Shown: positions 51,766 to 64,000, numbered from the stretch's first letter. The stretch: DNA of 64,000 nucleotides from Sycobia sp. Sy_11 (GCA_018907035.1 JACCIC010000138.1:981001-1045000), one strand, 5' to 3'. Program-made: numbers and translations. Notes: generated by a model not told the origin, from the sequence alone.

Positions 51766-52375
51766 CTGTTCTCTTTGGATACATTCCTTAGTGTCCGATG
51801 CGTGGGTCCGAAGGTCGACTAGAGTATATTTTCGGTAGCAGGCGCGCGCGCGGTCGCTCACGACAGTTTTACGATCAATTGCCATAACGATTGTCATTGA
51901 ATGTATAGGTTCATTATCCGAGCATCGTTAATTCATTCCTTATAATTACGTAATTTGCTTTTTTTGAATCTAGAAGCGCTGGACGATAAAAACATAAAGA
52001 AAAATTCATATTATTTTTAATAGATAATTTACGTTTTTCTTATTTGCACAGTGACTATTAGAATCTGCTTGTATTTCATGTATTTGGCAAAATTTGCCAT
52101 CGATAATATTATTTGTTTTTCGTTTATACACAAAAAATTACACATAATTTAAGCTCAGCTCTAGCGCATTGACTAAAGCTATGAAAAAGCTATACAAGCA
52201 ACTTTTATTTACACGACCCCTGATACATGACGAAATTACATCCTTATTTGCGCGACAAAATGTGAGAATAATTCAAAAAATGAAATAAAAAAAATTGGAA
52301 AACAAAATGCAAAACATAACGTTTCACTTTAGCTTGTTATCAATGATAAAAAAGTGCATATAAGCTTTTATTTTA

Positions 52376-52408
<33 letters not shown>

Positions 52409-52435
52409 CTCTCTATATATATATATATATATATA

Positions 52436-52470
<35 letters not shown>
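52376..52470. repeat. TCTA, TA and GA arrays in series
   Basis: (TCTA)n from about 52376 to 52407, then a short (TA)n to 52434, then (GA)n to about 52468. Confidence 0.85.
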
Positions 52471-52797
52471 GCTTGGAGATATCGCATAATAGGATAAGCA
52501 AATATTTTTTTGTATAAGATATATATATTTTGGAAAGTGTTTTTCTATAGCTGTAATAATTCATAATTCTGTTAATCGACCCTCCTCAATCTATACGAGT
52601 AGAGCTGCGACAACAGCTTGCAAAATTCTATCGCCGCCCCTCCCCCTCCTCGTCTCTTTTCTTTCGGCGACGCCGCGGATGCTTCAATTTGCTTTGGGGG
52701 CCGTATAAATTATCGTCGGCAGAGCAGCGCAGACAGCGGTGGCCGCGCGCGCAACCAGTTTGAGGGATGGCTGCGCGGGGCGTCCATATGAAAAATG

Positions 52798-52798
<1 letters not shown>

Positions 52799-52847
<49 letters not shown>
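52799..52847. repeat. (TA)n array
   Basis: About 24 TA units. Confidence 0.9.
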
Positions 52848-52849
<2 letters not shown>

Positions 52850-53335
52850 ATATTAATACGCTACAGACCCGATCCGTCGACAGAGGAATCATACATCTCA
52901 TCATTGACATACCCGCTACCAAATGATATGCCGGGTGCGACGGATTACCGTCGTCTTTTTTTTTTACATAACGAGGAACGTCCGCTGTATACGTACATAT
53001 AATACGCCACACCACGCGCGAGCCTTCGTTCGTTAACCCTGAATCGTGCCCGAGAATGTTTTGGCGCATTATATTTATATATATATATATATTCATATAT
53101 ACTTTCACTGAAAGGCCGAACGCGTGAGGTGTGGTGGGCGGGGTGATAAAGGAGAAGGGACGAATGTGTACGTGTTATGCGCCGGTAGACATACAGGCAG
53201 GTGTACGGTCATACATATATGTAAACGAAGGGGAACCGGTGAGTGGGTGGTCGAGGGGGTGGCACGTGGCGGCCAGGGAGGGGGAGAAAATTGGCGCCGC
53301 CGCGACTAAGCGGGTCGAAGTCTTCCGCGAGCGCG

Positions 53336-53338
<3 letters not shown>

Positions 53339-53393
<55 letters not shown>
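53339..53393. repeat. (TA)n array
   Basis: About 27 TA units, just after a G-rich stretch (53240-53290). Confidence 0.9.
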
Positions 53394-53397
<4 letters not shown>

Positions 53398-54033
53398 TCC
53401 CTCAGTCCAGGCTGCGGCTGAAATTATTTATGTTCTTGTTCGCAATAATCATATTTCGTAAGCAAATTGATTTTTATGTAGTGTATAGCCTATTCCCTCG
53501 CGTGGGTTTGTCTGCAATTAAGAAAAAAAAATGTAAATTCACATCAATGTGTATATTAAAATTGATTTATGATTAATAATTCACTGGAAATCGATTATCA
53601 AATTGCAGAAAAATTTCTTTCGTGCGAAAGATAGACATTGGAATCTATACTACGGGCTTTCTAGAATTTTTTGAATCCGCGGAGTCCATCCACTTTTTTT
53701 CTGCTGTACACGTTAAGCGCACCTGACTTAGATTGACACCTGTCGCTATAAGCTTGACTATTTATTGATTATGAAACAATGACCATGATATTGGCAATAA
53801 ATTGGCTCGTTTTCATTCTGCAAATATCCTTTGCTGTAACTCTCTTACTGCATAGGTCTTTGACCCATAGAGTTCTGTTAAATATAGAAAAGTAGCTTGC
53901 CCTCGAGCATTTCATGTTATGCTACCCAAATTGCTTTGCCCACGACATCGGCTTGGGAAACAAGCGAATGAGTACAGAAAGAAAGAAAAAATCGAAACAA
54001 TCGACCGTGTTTCGCTCATTCTCTCTGGAGTGC

Positions 54034-54285
54034 TTATTCTCTCAACTTTCTCAAAGCGAGTTTCGATTGATGGTATAAAGGATGTTCCTTCCATCTTGCC
54101 TCTGTAAGAGGATCCACGTAGTTCTGAAAAATAAGATTGTTACGTTGTCGAAAATTGTCCTCTGCGTTAATTATAAACGAAATTGCAAAAAAAAAAAAAA
54201 GTATCGCGCCCAATCCATCGTATTCGACAATTAATGGGTATATATCCCTTGGAACCACTTTCAATTCGAGTGATTGACGCGCCAT
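54034..54285 (-). CDS. Small membrane-protein ORF, possible MLRQ/NDUFA4-like
   Basis: An 83-aa frame from ATG at 54285 to a TAA at 54034 on the minus strand. It begins MARQSLELKVVPRDIYPLIV, then a hydrophobic segment GLGAILFFFFAISFI (about residues 27-41), then a polar, charged tail ending SKLALRKLRE. The pattern of short N-terminus, P-L-I-V, G-L-G-A, one membrane segment and an N-D-R-N-N tail recalls the NDUFA4/MLRQ family of about 80-aa subunits of respiratory complexes. The typical NPEPW motif is missing, so this is a weak match. The frame stays open upstream to about 54345. An acceptor-like TTATTTTTCAG before NYVDPLTEARWK leaves an alternative in which the tail is a separate exon. The ATG context is poor (T at -3). 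Real coding status is unproven. Confidence 0.35.
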   Translation of the reverse strand: MARQSLELKVVPRDIYPLIVEYDGLGAILFFFFAISFIINAEDNFRQRNNLIFQNYVDPLTEARWKEHPLYHQSKLALRKLRE

Positions 54286-54871
54286 AGAGACGTAATCGTG
54301 CAACCACGCGGCCGGAGGAACAACTGCGTATAGCTGGTAAATGGAAACGTGTGCTCAGATTCTCGGTTTGACCGCGTGCAATTTTTACGATTTCTCTCTT
54401 CGACGCTTTTGCGACGATGAGCAATAGACTGTTTCCGCCACGAATCTCGAAGTTCGGGAACGCACGGGCGTCCATCTGCCTCGACGAAGACCAATGGTAT
54501 ACGTGCCCGTGGCATGCTACTTTCGTGGCATATATTCTTCTATATACAAGTACAGGCGAAATGTAGCATGCCCCGGACATTTTATATATATATAATTCCA
54601 AATTTAACACAAGAGTCCTAATTAATACTACAATGGTATATCATAATATCTAATGTAAAGTAATACGTGTGACGCAAAGAAGGAGGAAAAAAACTGTCGT
54701 CACGGGAACGCGGAACGAAGAGAGCTGGCATTAGTTCACGCCGCAGCTCCGCGACTCTCGTATTTCTCCATATAGGCCGCGCGTGTATCATATACACACT
54801 CATCGCGCATCGCTCATCGCTGTCGTCCGTCGCCCACGGAAACGCTTTATCCCCGGAATATACCGTCGTCA

Positions 54872-54915
<44 letters not shown>
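54872..54915. repeat. (TC)n array
   Basis: About 22 TC units. Confidence 0.88.
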
Positions 54916-54920
<5 letters not shown>

Positions 54921-55350
54921 CACGCTCCCTCCCCCATCCCCATCTCTCTCGCGTTTTCCGCGCGCGTATATATATATATGGCGTGTATAGAAAGTCGCGT
55001 CGATTCCGTCCGAAAAGGCGCGAGCGAGCGCGAGGATATGACCGCGAGAGCTCGGCGCTACACACACACGTAGCTCGGTTATAAATGCAAAAGAATCTCT
55101 CCTGCCGTGCTTGTTTAACGTCTCGGCGTTATTACAATATGCGCGACGATCGAAAGCGTCACGTATTCCCGCGCGTCTTCCCAATTATTTATATATATAT
55201 ACACACATGCTCGTCAAAGCCCGGGGCTTTTATAAAAAAATGAGAGAACGTGGGAAGACGGCGTATATTGTACACGCGCGGATGGGATGCGCGGCCCGCG
55301 CGCGCGCGAGCGTTTTTGTGACGTCGTCGCGTACGATTCCTATATGTATG

Positions 55351-55356
<6 letters not shown>

Positions 55357-55398
<42 letters not shown>
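55357..55398. repeat. (TA)n array
   Basis: About 21 TA units, preceded by TATG steps. Confidence 0.9.
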
Positions 55399-55401
<3 letters not shown>

Positions 55402-56523
55402 TTATTATACATTATACTGCGCACCTGATAACCGCTATTAGAGATAGTGCATATTATAGGAAGGAATGTGTATATGTATTATACATTGAAAAAAAGGCGA
55501 GTCTTTAAATTTACTTATAGTGACGAGCTATATTGCGGCGCAAGTTTCGGCGATAAGCTTTGCGTTAAGCTGTACATATGTAAAGCTATGGTATAGGTAC
55601 ACGCCTTGGATTTTTATCAATATATGTATACATATTCAGGATCGCAGAGATTCTTAAAATGACTGAAATATCTCCGCCCCCCTCCACCACATATCTATAG
55701 GTACACGCTTAACGACGTAACCAATCGTTACATTAGGAGAAGGACGCCGATTACAAAGCCGCGATAACGAGTCACCTCGCGAGCTGCTGACGGAAAGTTG
55801 CGGAAAGTTGCTTCGCACCGCGGTTCCTTCTACCTATATATATATATATATTGGATTTCTGTGGAGCTTATATATATATTACCTCATCGCCTCGGTAACG
55901 CGCGACGTTAGAGTAGGCGTGGTGTATATATATGTACATATACGCGTGGCTCGATCGCGCGCAGCTGCGTGGGGGGGGGGGTTGTCCATTGTCAACGCCG
56001 CCAATCGACATATCGGACAATCGGAGGAGCCGATTTTTGCATATAGAATTCATATTGATCGATCGCAGCAGCAGCCGAGATTCTTTTTATTGTCGTTTTG
56101 TGCCTATGTGTATAAAATCCAGCAGTGCTCTCTTTCATTTTCCTCATCTTCCCTCGAACGAACGATACGCAAATCTCGGCCTGCGCGATACGATCAGAGA
56201 GAGTAATTTGTTACATGCACGATTTATCATTGGATTCCCCAGACGTTCGACGGCGGGGTATATTAGCTCGTTGAAGCGTATATCAATGTTTTCTGGAGTC
56301 GACGTTTTATATTATATTTACATACACAAAGGGGCAAAAATTCCATCAGACGTTCGACAGATCGACTCGACTCCTTCGTTAATCTATAACATATCGCAAG
56401 AATTATACGAACTGGTCTCGCGCGGCGCGCGTGCATGCTCGATTACACCGAACGAGAATCGGGTTCAATTATCATAGAACGCATGCAATGCACATTCGTC
56501 ACGAATATAAATATACGGCTTTC

Positions 56524-56534
56524 TGATATATATA

Positions 56535-56576
<42 letters not shown>

Positions 56577-56713
56577 GTATGTATGTATTAACCTAGCCCG
56601 TGACCGAAGAAACCCGTAAGGTTAATGCGAATTTTCGAAACGGCTTTGAATAATAATAAATAAGTAAAGAAAAACGAGGCTGGTCACACTCGTTTATGGC
56701 GTATATACACACG

Positions 56714-56758
<45 letters not shown>
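56524..56758. repeat. (TA)n pair and CG/AC tract
   Basis: Broken (TA)n at 56527-56570 and a CG-then-AC alternating tract at about 56708-56758. Confidence 0.85.
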
Positions 56759-56760
<2 letters not shown>

Positions 56761-58339
56761 TATACAGCCGCGGATAATCTCGAGCAGCATGTGCAAGTCG
56801 TTTCATAAACGTTAAGAGTTGACCCTTGATTTTTTTCATTGGTGAACTCGGACTTGATCTTGCACCTCATTTTCCACGCGATTTCGAGGGAAGATTGTTT
56901 TTGGAATTTAAAATTTCAAGGGGGCAACCCCAACCCCCCCTGTTTGTGACCTTGGTATCTCAAAAAAAAAGAAATTTTTATCGAACCTAGATCAATTGCA
57001 CCACTGCCCGATAATTCGCATAGATTTTATATTGTTATTGCGCCAATTTCAGGTAAATACGTGCGTCGCAGCATAAGCTATATATAGAAACTTTTATTCA
57101 AATACGTCAAAAGTCACAGGGATGGGACGCGGCGGGTCCCATACATTCCTGCATAGCCACGCGAGACATGTAGACAGATCGTCCCGCAACTTTCTTCCGA
57201 TCTCCATTGTAAGGTATGAACAGCGTTCGATCGGGGTATACGATAATGAAGGATCGATCGATCATCACTCCCCCCCCCCGCGCATCCTCCCGCTTAACTC
57301 CAGATGGTTCGCGGAGTCTTTTACGCTCTCCTCGTTGCTCTTATCGTTCTATAAAGATCAATTGGCCGATGTCCGAAGTCCATGTGCGCAAGTCTCGCTC
57401 GCTGGGTCAGATACGACGGCGTTATCGCCCCTCGTGTACATTATCGCATATTATATAGCGCGCGATGAGACCTAGATGGCAAAGTTTCCTCGCGCCGATT
57501 CATCGTTCTTGCTAACGATCGCGCCGACTATAATAGAGTATAATGCGCAGCGTCGATATATATATATATAGTTAAAAGACGTAAGCGCCAATTCGTAGCA
57601 CGCGTCTCCCGACGAACTTCCTATACGGAATTGGTTTATTACATCAGAAGTAAGCGATTTTTCTTTCCTTCGCTCTTTTAATTTCAACAAGTCTCGTGAA
57701 TATCATTGCGAGACATTTTATCCGCATAATGTATCACGTGTTGTTCGTTTATCTATCGGGATTACGAAGCAAAAAAAAAAAAAAAATGGAGAATAGTCCG
57801 TCGCTCCCGTGCTTTGTCAGAAGAATTACGTATGTGTCCTGTACTGCGGGTATTATATACACTTTCTCGTTTTTCAATCGGGTAAAAAAAGGCCTTTCGT
57901 TCGTATAACTATTTTGATTTTGCGGAATTTTTTTTTTTTTTTTTTTTTTTGCGAGACAGCCATTGTTTCGGCAGTTGGGAGGAAATCACTGTTTTGCATA
58001 GCGGGCAAATATTTTCCCAATAACAATATAGATCACGTTTTCAGGAAAAAAAAGTAAGGTTCGTCTCCATATGTTCTGCCTCCGAAATTTCATATATAAA
58101 TTCTTTTTTGTTCTGATATACACAAGTTTCTTCGCGACATTTGATTAATTGCAAAATTAATTTAAATTTTAAACGAGTATAGGTGCGTAACCATTGCCCA
58201 GAATAAAACAGACCACCGACGGAAAAGGTGCGAATAATGAAAATGAAATTTTGCGTTGTGTATACATATATACAGGCCGACTTTAATTATTCTATACGCA
58301 CATAATATCGAAAAGAGTTGTTCAAAGAAAAGCGAATGG

Positions 58340-58340
58340 A

Positions 58341-58393
<53 letters not shown>

Positions 58394-58426
58394 GTAACCT
58401 ATATATATATATATATATATATATAT
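58340..58426. repeat. Two adjacent (TA)n arrays
   Basis: TA runs at 58340-58389 and about 58400-58426; the short interval between them reads ATGTAACC, repeated just after the second run (TATGTAACCATATG). Confidence 0.88.
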
Positions 58427-60483
58427 GTAACCATATGTATACCACCGGAGCGAATGCAGGTGCGCGCTTCCATTGTGCAATATATGTTCGGCAATAGGAA
58501 CGCGAATTTTTAAATTTAACCTTAGATAATTACTATATATATTATAGACTTGGAAGACTGTTCGACCGTTGCAAGAAGCTTCGAAGGCGCTTGTCTAAGT
58601 AATGGAATTATAGTATCCTAAAACAATAGAGGCGCTCTTAATGCTTGGGTTTTTAAAAGAGACGCGACGTGCATCTAATAATAACTTGATATTGCCTCGC
58701 ACACGAACTCGGAATATGGTCTTTTCGCAGTCGAGAAATTTTGCATATATATTTATGTATACATACGAAATTTAGGATTGCGTCAGTGACACGGGCGATG
58801 CTAATGGCCTGGTCATTATGCAAGTAACAAGCCCGTAACTATTGAAGTTGACACGCGCAGTTACAACAAAAAAAAAAAAAAAGAAAAAAAAAATCCGACG
58901 AATAAGAAGGGAGGGAACAAAAAACCGTCTCTCGATCCAGCTTGCTCATTGTATACGTAGAAGTATACGCACTTTTAAATAAATCATCCCAAAACGCCGC
59001 AATTCGCACTCACTTGCGCGGCACGTTTCTTTTTCTTTTTTTTTTTTTGTTTCCTCCATTCCCACCCTTTCGCATCATTAATGCATAACGCGCGAAATTC
59101 TTCACCGTTGGCTTTAATTATTTGGCATTTTTTCCCTCTCCACATTTTGACAACATTATTTTTCTCTCTCTCTCTCTCTCTTTCTTTCTTTTGCGAAGCA
59201 GCGAAAGAACTCGCCGCATTGGTGTTTTGATGCGTTGCTTTATTAAGTAAGCGCGGAGGCGAGAAATTCAAGTGTAATATTTTGTAAGGCGTGCGTTTGT
59301 TTGTGTTTACACGATTGTTTATGAGGTTGCGCAACGTTTAGTTCGTATCTCGCTAGGTGAAACTTCTGTATACATCGAATCGATTGTCACAAGAGCTGGA
59401 TTTCATTGCAATGAAGGAAAAAAATAGTATACTTATTTATCTGCCTCTCTCTCTCTCTCTCTCTCTCTATCTATTTATCACTGAAAATCCTGTCAGAAAA
59501 AAACTTACATAATTCCGGCATTGCCCTGGCCATATGGCGGCTGCGTGTGAAACCTTGGCGCGTAAAAAAATCTATATTTGTTCGTCTTCTATATTATAAT
59601 TAGAACAGTATATATGTTTTTTCGCTTTTTAGATATTATCGAACTCACCAGCGGTCAAGTGCGAGGCTTTGAAACAACGAAAAATCAATGACGATTTAAT
59701 GAACTCCCTGACGATTTTCGAAATATCGCACAATAGATTTTTTTTTTGTTCGATTTTGAAATAGCGTATGGAAAGCAATGAATCGTATTAAAACGCATAG
59801 ATAAAAAAAAATAAGAACATTCGAAAATCACTCCTCGGATTGTCGAATGCCGAATTAATCGACGATGCCAGACGTAAACATTACAATTTTTTTTGGTTAT
59901 CCACATTATTCATATGTAATAATACTCGTCGTTTCGTTTTCCATTTCCGCGCGATCGTCGAGCCACTCTTAATATTATCATTATTATCATTGTCGATATA
60001 CATTTTTTTTGTCTTCTGAAAGAGCGCTCGTCTGATGATCGGAGAGAAGGACAGAAAAAGAAGCCGCGCGGGCTACCCCTTGGTATAATATACATAAAAT
60101 ATATAATTCTTCATTCATCAATTATAATATCTCCTCCTATATATATATATATATGATATATTACAAGACAGATATAATATATACACATATCATACACTAA
60201 TATAACGAATTCACAATCGAAAACGAGTCACGCGTCGATCCCGTGCTAGCGGAATGATACAATAATAATACACGCACGCTTGAAAATGGTATATTTAATT
60301 ATTAAATATATTTATTATCGCCCATTGAATCGAATTCTTTATGTATTCTTAATGCTTTTTTTTTAACGATCTAATCGCCGCGAGACGCGCGACTTTTCTT
60401 GCCTCTTTGTTTCTCTCTATCCTCAATCTATCTCGCCCCCTTTCCCGACGACGGTCGCGCCTAATATATTATAAGCTCCGTTT

Positions 60484-60486
<3 letters not shown>

Positions 60487-60541
<55 letters not shown>
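60487..60541. repeat. (TA)n array
   Basis: About 27 TA units, followed by a short GT run. Confidence 0.9.
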
Positions 60542-60543
<2 letters not shown>

Positions 60544-61052
60544 TGTGTGTGTGTGTGTTTATGTATGTAATATATGAATGCGGCGCGCGGAAACGCGCGA
60601 CCGCCGCGTGTCCAGATCGTGATTCGGCGGCTCGGTCGGCGCGCGCGTGTGTAGGTATATGCGTGTTTGCATCGTGAGCGCGCGCGCTTGCATGCGTTCT
60701 CCTTACACAAACGCCCGCCCCCACCTTTTAGGCTCTCTATATAGCTACTGTTCTATATTTAACTGTATATTGTCAGAGAGTGCTTCGACCCTAAGCAAGT
60801 GTACACACAGATGAATGTTATATATCTATAGATTGTTGTTCGCTTCCTATGTTATTAGCGGAGCTGGCGCGTGCGCTCGCGGCACGATTATCACCGCGGA
60901 GCCCACGCGTTTATCCGGTGTGTCTGTAGATTATATTATATATATATATATATGCAATAGTACAGTGTCTCGTCGAGTTGCTATCTCGGCTCTATATCAG
61001 TGCGTGCGAGCTTTTTCCGAACTTTGCACACCCGCAGAATCGGGAGAGGACT

Positions 61053-61055
61053 CGC

Positions 61056-61096
<41 letters not shown>
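61053..61096. repeat. (GA)n array
   Basis: About 20 GA units. Confidence 0.88.
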
Positions 61097-61099
<3 letters not shown>

Positions 61100-61217
61100 T
61101 TGATTAATTATCATCGGTGCTCTTTCCGGAGCGAAGTGGCGACTCTGATAGTTGATAAAGCGTCCTTTTTTTATTCATTTTAATTCGAGCTAATTTGATT
61201 ACCAACTGATTCTGATA

Positions 61218-61264
<47 letters not shown>
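61218..61264. repeat. (TA)n array
   Basis: About 23 TA units. Confidence 0.9.
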
Positions 61265-61268
<4 letters not shown>

Positions 61269-61468
61269 CATATTTGGTCTCAGGCGAGGCATTATAAAGA
61301 GAGATATAAGAAGGCGACCAGTCTTCCATTGAATAATAATATTGCGATGCGGGAGAGAGCACAATAAGACCACCGTAAACAGAACTGCGCACGCACTTAA
61401 TATGGTAAATAAAGAGCTTATTTGTAAAGTAAATTTCGTACTAAATTGTGTATATACGTGCGCTGTCG

Positions 61469-61481
61469 ATACATACATACA

Positions 61482-61563
<82 letters not shown>

Positions 61564-61579
61564 CACACACACACACACG
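61469..61579. repeat. TACA, TA and CA arrays in series
   Basis: Ten TACA units (61469-61508), then (TA)n to 61556, then (CA)n to about 61578. Confidence 0.9.
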
Positions 61580-61725
61580 AGAAAATAGCGTACCAAATGC
61601 AAATCATCACGTTATAATTGTCATTCGCGAACGTGTGTATAGCATAAACCTGCGAGTTTCGTTTTGTTCTGTTCTCTGTATCTATCAAAGGGGAAATCTT
61701 ATGTAAATTTACATGGTATAACCCT

Positions 61726-61728
<3 letters not shown>

Positions 61729-61785
<57 letters not shown>
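61729..61785. repeat. (TA)n array
   Basis: About 28 TA units. Confidence 0.9.
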
Positions 61786-61786
<1 letters not shown>

Positions 61787-62023
61787 TAATAAATTCAGCT
61801 TGCGAGAGGAGAATCAAGGAGGGACTGATATTCGGTGCAAAATCGAGTAAAATCGTTAAATTTATATGCGTGGTTGCCAGTGGAAAAACGGCAAAGCATT
61901 TGCTATATCGTGTATGTATATATAAGAACGACTACTGTAACCGGACCGCAATTTTTAATACAATGGAAATTCCGCGACGTGTTTGTAAAACCTGGTAAAA
62001 TTTATTTTACAATCTAAATGCCG

Positions 62024-62025
<2 letters not shown>

Positions 62026-62060
<35 letters not shown>
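62026..62060. repeat. (TC)n array
   Basis: About 17 TC units. Confidence 0.88.
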
Positions 62061-62067
<7 letters not shown>

Positions 62068-62680
62068 CAGCCGAGAATTCTACATATATCCATAAAAATA
62101 TTCAGGCATTCGGAGCTCGTTTGCTTCTACATAGCCTTCCGCATATAACCTTTCAATAAAATCATTATATGTATTTACCGAGGAACAACGAAGGTCTCTT
62201 TCTCTCCCCCCCCCTCTCTCTCTCTTCTACTTTGGCATTTTTCTTATATTCATAATATAGGTAATAATAGCACATTCACATACACGTGCACGTAGCTTTT
62301 AGTTTTGAGCATAGAGAATCGTAAAATTGTCGAGAAAATTCTAAAAATGATTCTATTGTCTATGAAATGAGAATGAGAATGCATGTGTACGTGTGTGTGC
62401 GCGCGCGTGAGCGTGCGTGTGTGCAATATATAATTTATAGTATTATATCATTATATATTTTATGGCCTTCAGACTAGGAAAATTCTTTCGAGAATAATCT
62501 TCCTGTTCTCTGGCTACTGTACCAGACTACTCAAGCCTGTAATACACATAAGTTTCCTCGCAAATTATTTAATCATTGAATAATAATTTCTATTCACAAC
62601 TTACATTACATTCTCAGATTAATATTAAAATTTATGTAGATTCATGTGCACACAGATTAAGTGCTTTAAACTCTGGTTGT

Positions 62681-62711
<31 letters not shown>

Positions 62712-62854
62712 TTGTGAGACACGCGGAGAAAAGTAATGTCCGGGGGTTTTTTTTTAGACCGTATATCCGTGCATAAAATGCGCAAAGTGCTCCCTAGCAT
62801 CGGAGTGTCATATATATAGGCGTGAGAGTTTGTCGCCAGTTACGGTACATGGAC

Positions 62855-62858
<4 letters not shown>

Positions 62859-62895
<37 letters not shown>
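62859..62895. repeat. (GA)n array
   Basis: About 17 GA units. Confidence 0.88.
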
Positions 62896-62900
<5 letters not shown>

Positions 62901-63778
62901 CGGGGGAGAAGGATAAAAAAAGTGACCTTGCTTTTCGAGAAAAAAAAGTGCAAAGAAAAATTTTGCTATATCAATAAACGAGCGTTTCCGCGCTTGCAAA
63001 GTCTTCCTCTTCCACGTGCGGAAATTTCACAAACATTTATTCTTACATAAGGTATTAATCGGCAGAAAAGTTGAACTATTGACGCTCTCGTGCGCGAGTC
63101 TCCGCTGAATTTCTGATGCGCTCGGTGCGTCGTTCGAGGAGGAAAGAAACGAGGAAAAAGGAGAGAAAAAAAGCGAACAAGCGACCAAAAAAAACCAAAA
63201 AAAAAAAAGAACAACGTATTGCTGTATAGGAGTCGCGCATCCCCGTTTACGCAGAGCTTCGAGATTCTTCGATGGATCGTCGACGGCAACCCCCCGACGA
63301 ATGCATGCACTACGCGCCAGGGACTCTTTATCTGCGCGCCGCTCCAGATAACGAGACTCTTAATATTTTGCTCGTTTTCATTTTTGTAACTGTTTTTATT
63401 TCTTATCTTTTTTTTTTTTTTTTTTTTCAATTTTTCGCCATAATAGGCATATTGGCGATAGTGTTGCACACCGTGGAACTGTCACGCGGAGCTAGAAATG
63501 CAAGAGATGCAGGTTTTTCTTTTATCGTTTCCAGCTCGCCTGTCTTTCCTTATATATATACACGTATATTCTCGGTTCTATCACAAGCGATGCGCGATAA
63601 TCGAGCCGCGTTCCGGCTGTACATAAGTATAAGTACTGTATATGTATAATTATGTAGTGCGTATGGTATAGGGCCTTGAGATGCGACGCCCCGCGGCGGA
63701 TTTATACATATTAGTGACAAGGTTGAGGTCGAGGCAAGTGTTATAGAAAGCCTCCGTATACAACAGAAGTATATGATA

Positions 63779-63782
<4 letters not shown>

Positions 63783-63843
<61 letters not shown>
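63783..63843. repeat. (TA)n array
   Basis: About 30 TA units, the last array before the window edge. Confidence 0.9.
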
Positions 63844-63845
<2 letters not shown>

Positions 63846-64000
63846 TAATCTTGTGGAACGAAGAGGGAAAAAGAGAGCCCCGGCCTTTTGGCATAAATCT
63901 TTCGTTGGTAATCTTTTCTTCTCCGCTCCCCTCAGCCTCAGCATCGTTAATTGATATTTATTCAGAAAAAGGAGATTTAGCTCAACCGCGACCATCTGAG

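Larger units (their letters stand above)
40720..64000 (+). other. Presumed long first intron, repeat-dense
   Basis: Over 23 kb with no plus-strand coding exon recognised. The content is dominated by (TA)n arrays, (GA)/(CT)n and (AC)n tracts separated by CpG-rich unique DNA. Regions of more than 300 bases without arrays (for example 42.2-42.9, 45.1-45.9, 52.0-52.35, 53.5-54.0, 57.1-58.3 and 58.4-60.4 kb) also show no gene. One possible nested minus-strand gene is listed separately at 54034-54285. That this is intron depends on the first-exon call at 40679. Confidence 0.4.

Noticed and set aside
57122..57475. 117-codon plus-strand frame with ordinary composition
   Set aside because: No recognised domain, no splice signals in a consistent pattern, and CpG-rich composition lengthens open frames by chance here.
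61469..61579. Regular short repeats considered as a CRISPR-like array
   Set aside because: These are tetranucleotide and dinucleotide tandem repeats with no spacers, in eukaryotic DNA.

Overview
The window reads as nuclear DNA from an insect, most likely a hymenopteran and possibly an ant. The signs are genes with short phase-varied introns, no CpG depletion (long CG runs), an AT-rich background, very many dinucleotide arrays and decayed mariner transposons. This assignment is an inference from style, not from a marker gene. No bacterial, organellar or CRISPR features were seen, and no rRNA or tRNA was recognised.

Left part (1-12.2 kb). Two protein genes can be rebuilt exon by exon, both on the minus strand and in tandem. 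The first (coding exons between 7208 and 1924, 4 exons, 197 aa) is the dynein axonemal assembly factor DNAAF6/PIH1D3. Its exons are small and scattered over 5.3 kb, so no single long open frame reveals it. The second (12122 to 8252, 8 exons, 1024 aa) is the spliceosome and exon-junction-complex loading factor CWC22, with a very long RS/RD-rich N-terminus partly built of 24-residue tandem repeats. All splice junctions in both genes keep frame.

Transposon-rich part (12.2-36 kb). A large fold-back structure at 12.3-14.8 kb lies about 180 bp upstream of the CWC22 start codon and contains a 98% identical inverted repeat. Two decayed mariner transposase copies follow at about 14.98-15.57 kb and 19.3-19.9 kb. 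A small MITE-like hairpin sits in the last CWC22 intron and has a partial relative at 13.1 kb. The rest is AT-rich intergenic DNA with (TA)n and (GT)n arrays and two weak coding-like relics.

Right part (36-64 kb). From about 39.6 kb the sequence becomes GC- and GAGA-rich. A plus-strand 5' leader runs into a short first coding exon (40679-40719) with a clean donor site. The rest of the window looks like the long first intron of that unidentified gene. It is packed with about 25 (TA)n arrays of 40-65 bp plus (GA)n, (CT)n and (AC)n tracts. One small minus-strand ORF with a membrane segment (54034-54285, 83 aa) inside this intron may be a nested gene.

The identified genes do not form a pathway: one serves assembly of ciliary and flagellar dynein arms, the other pre-mRNA splicing. 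I found no clear new biological system. The points most worth checking are the DNAAF6 gene and its microsatellite-embedded splice acceptor, the fold-back element beside the CWC22 promoter, the density of TA arrays, and the possible nested membrane-protein gene.
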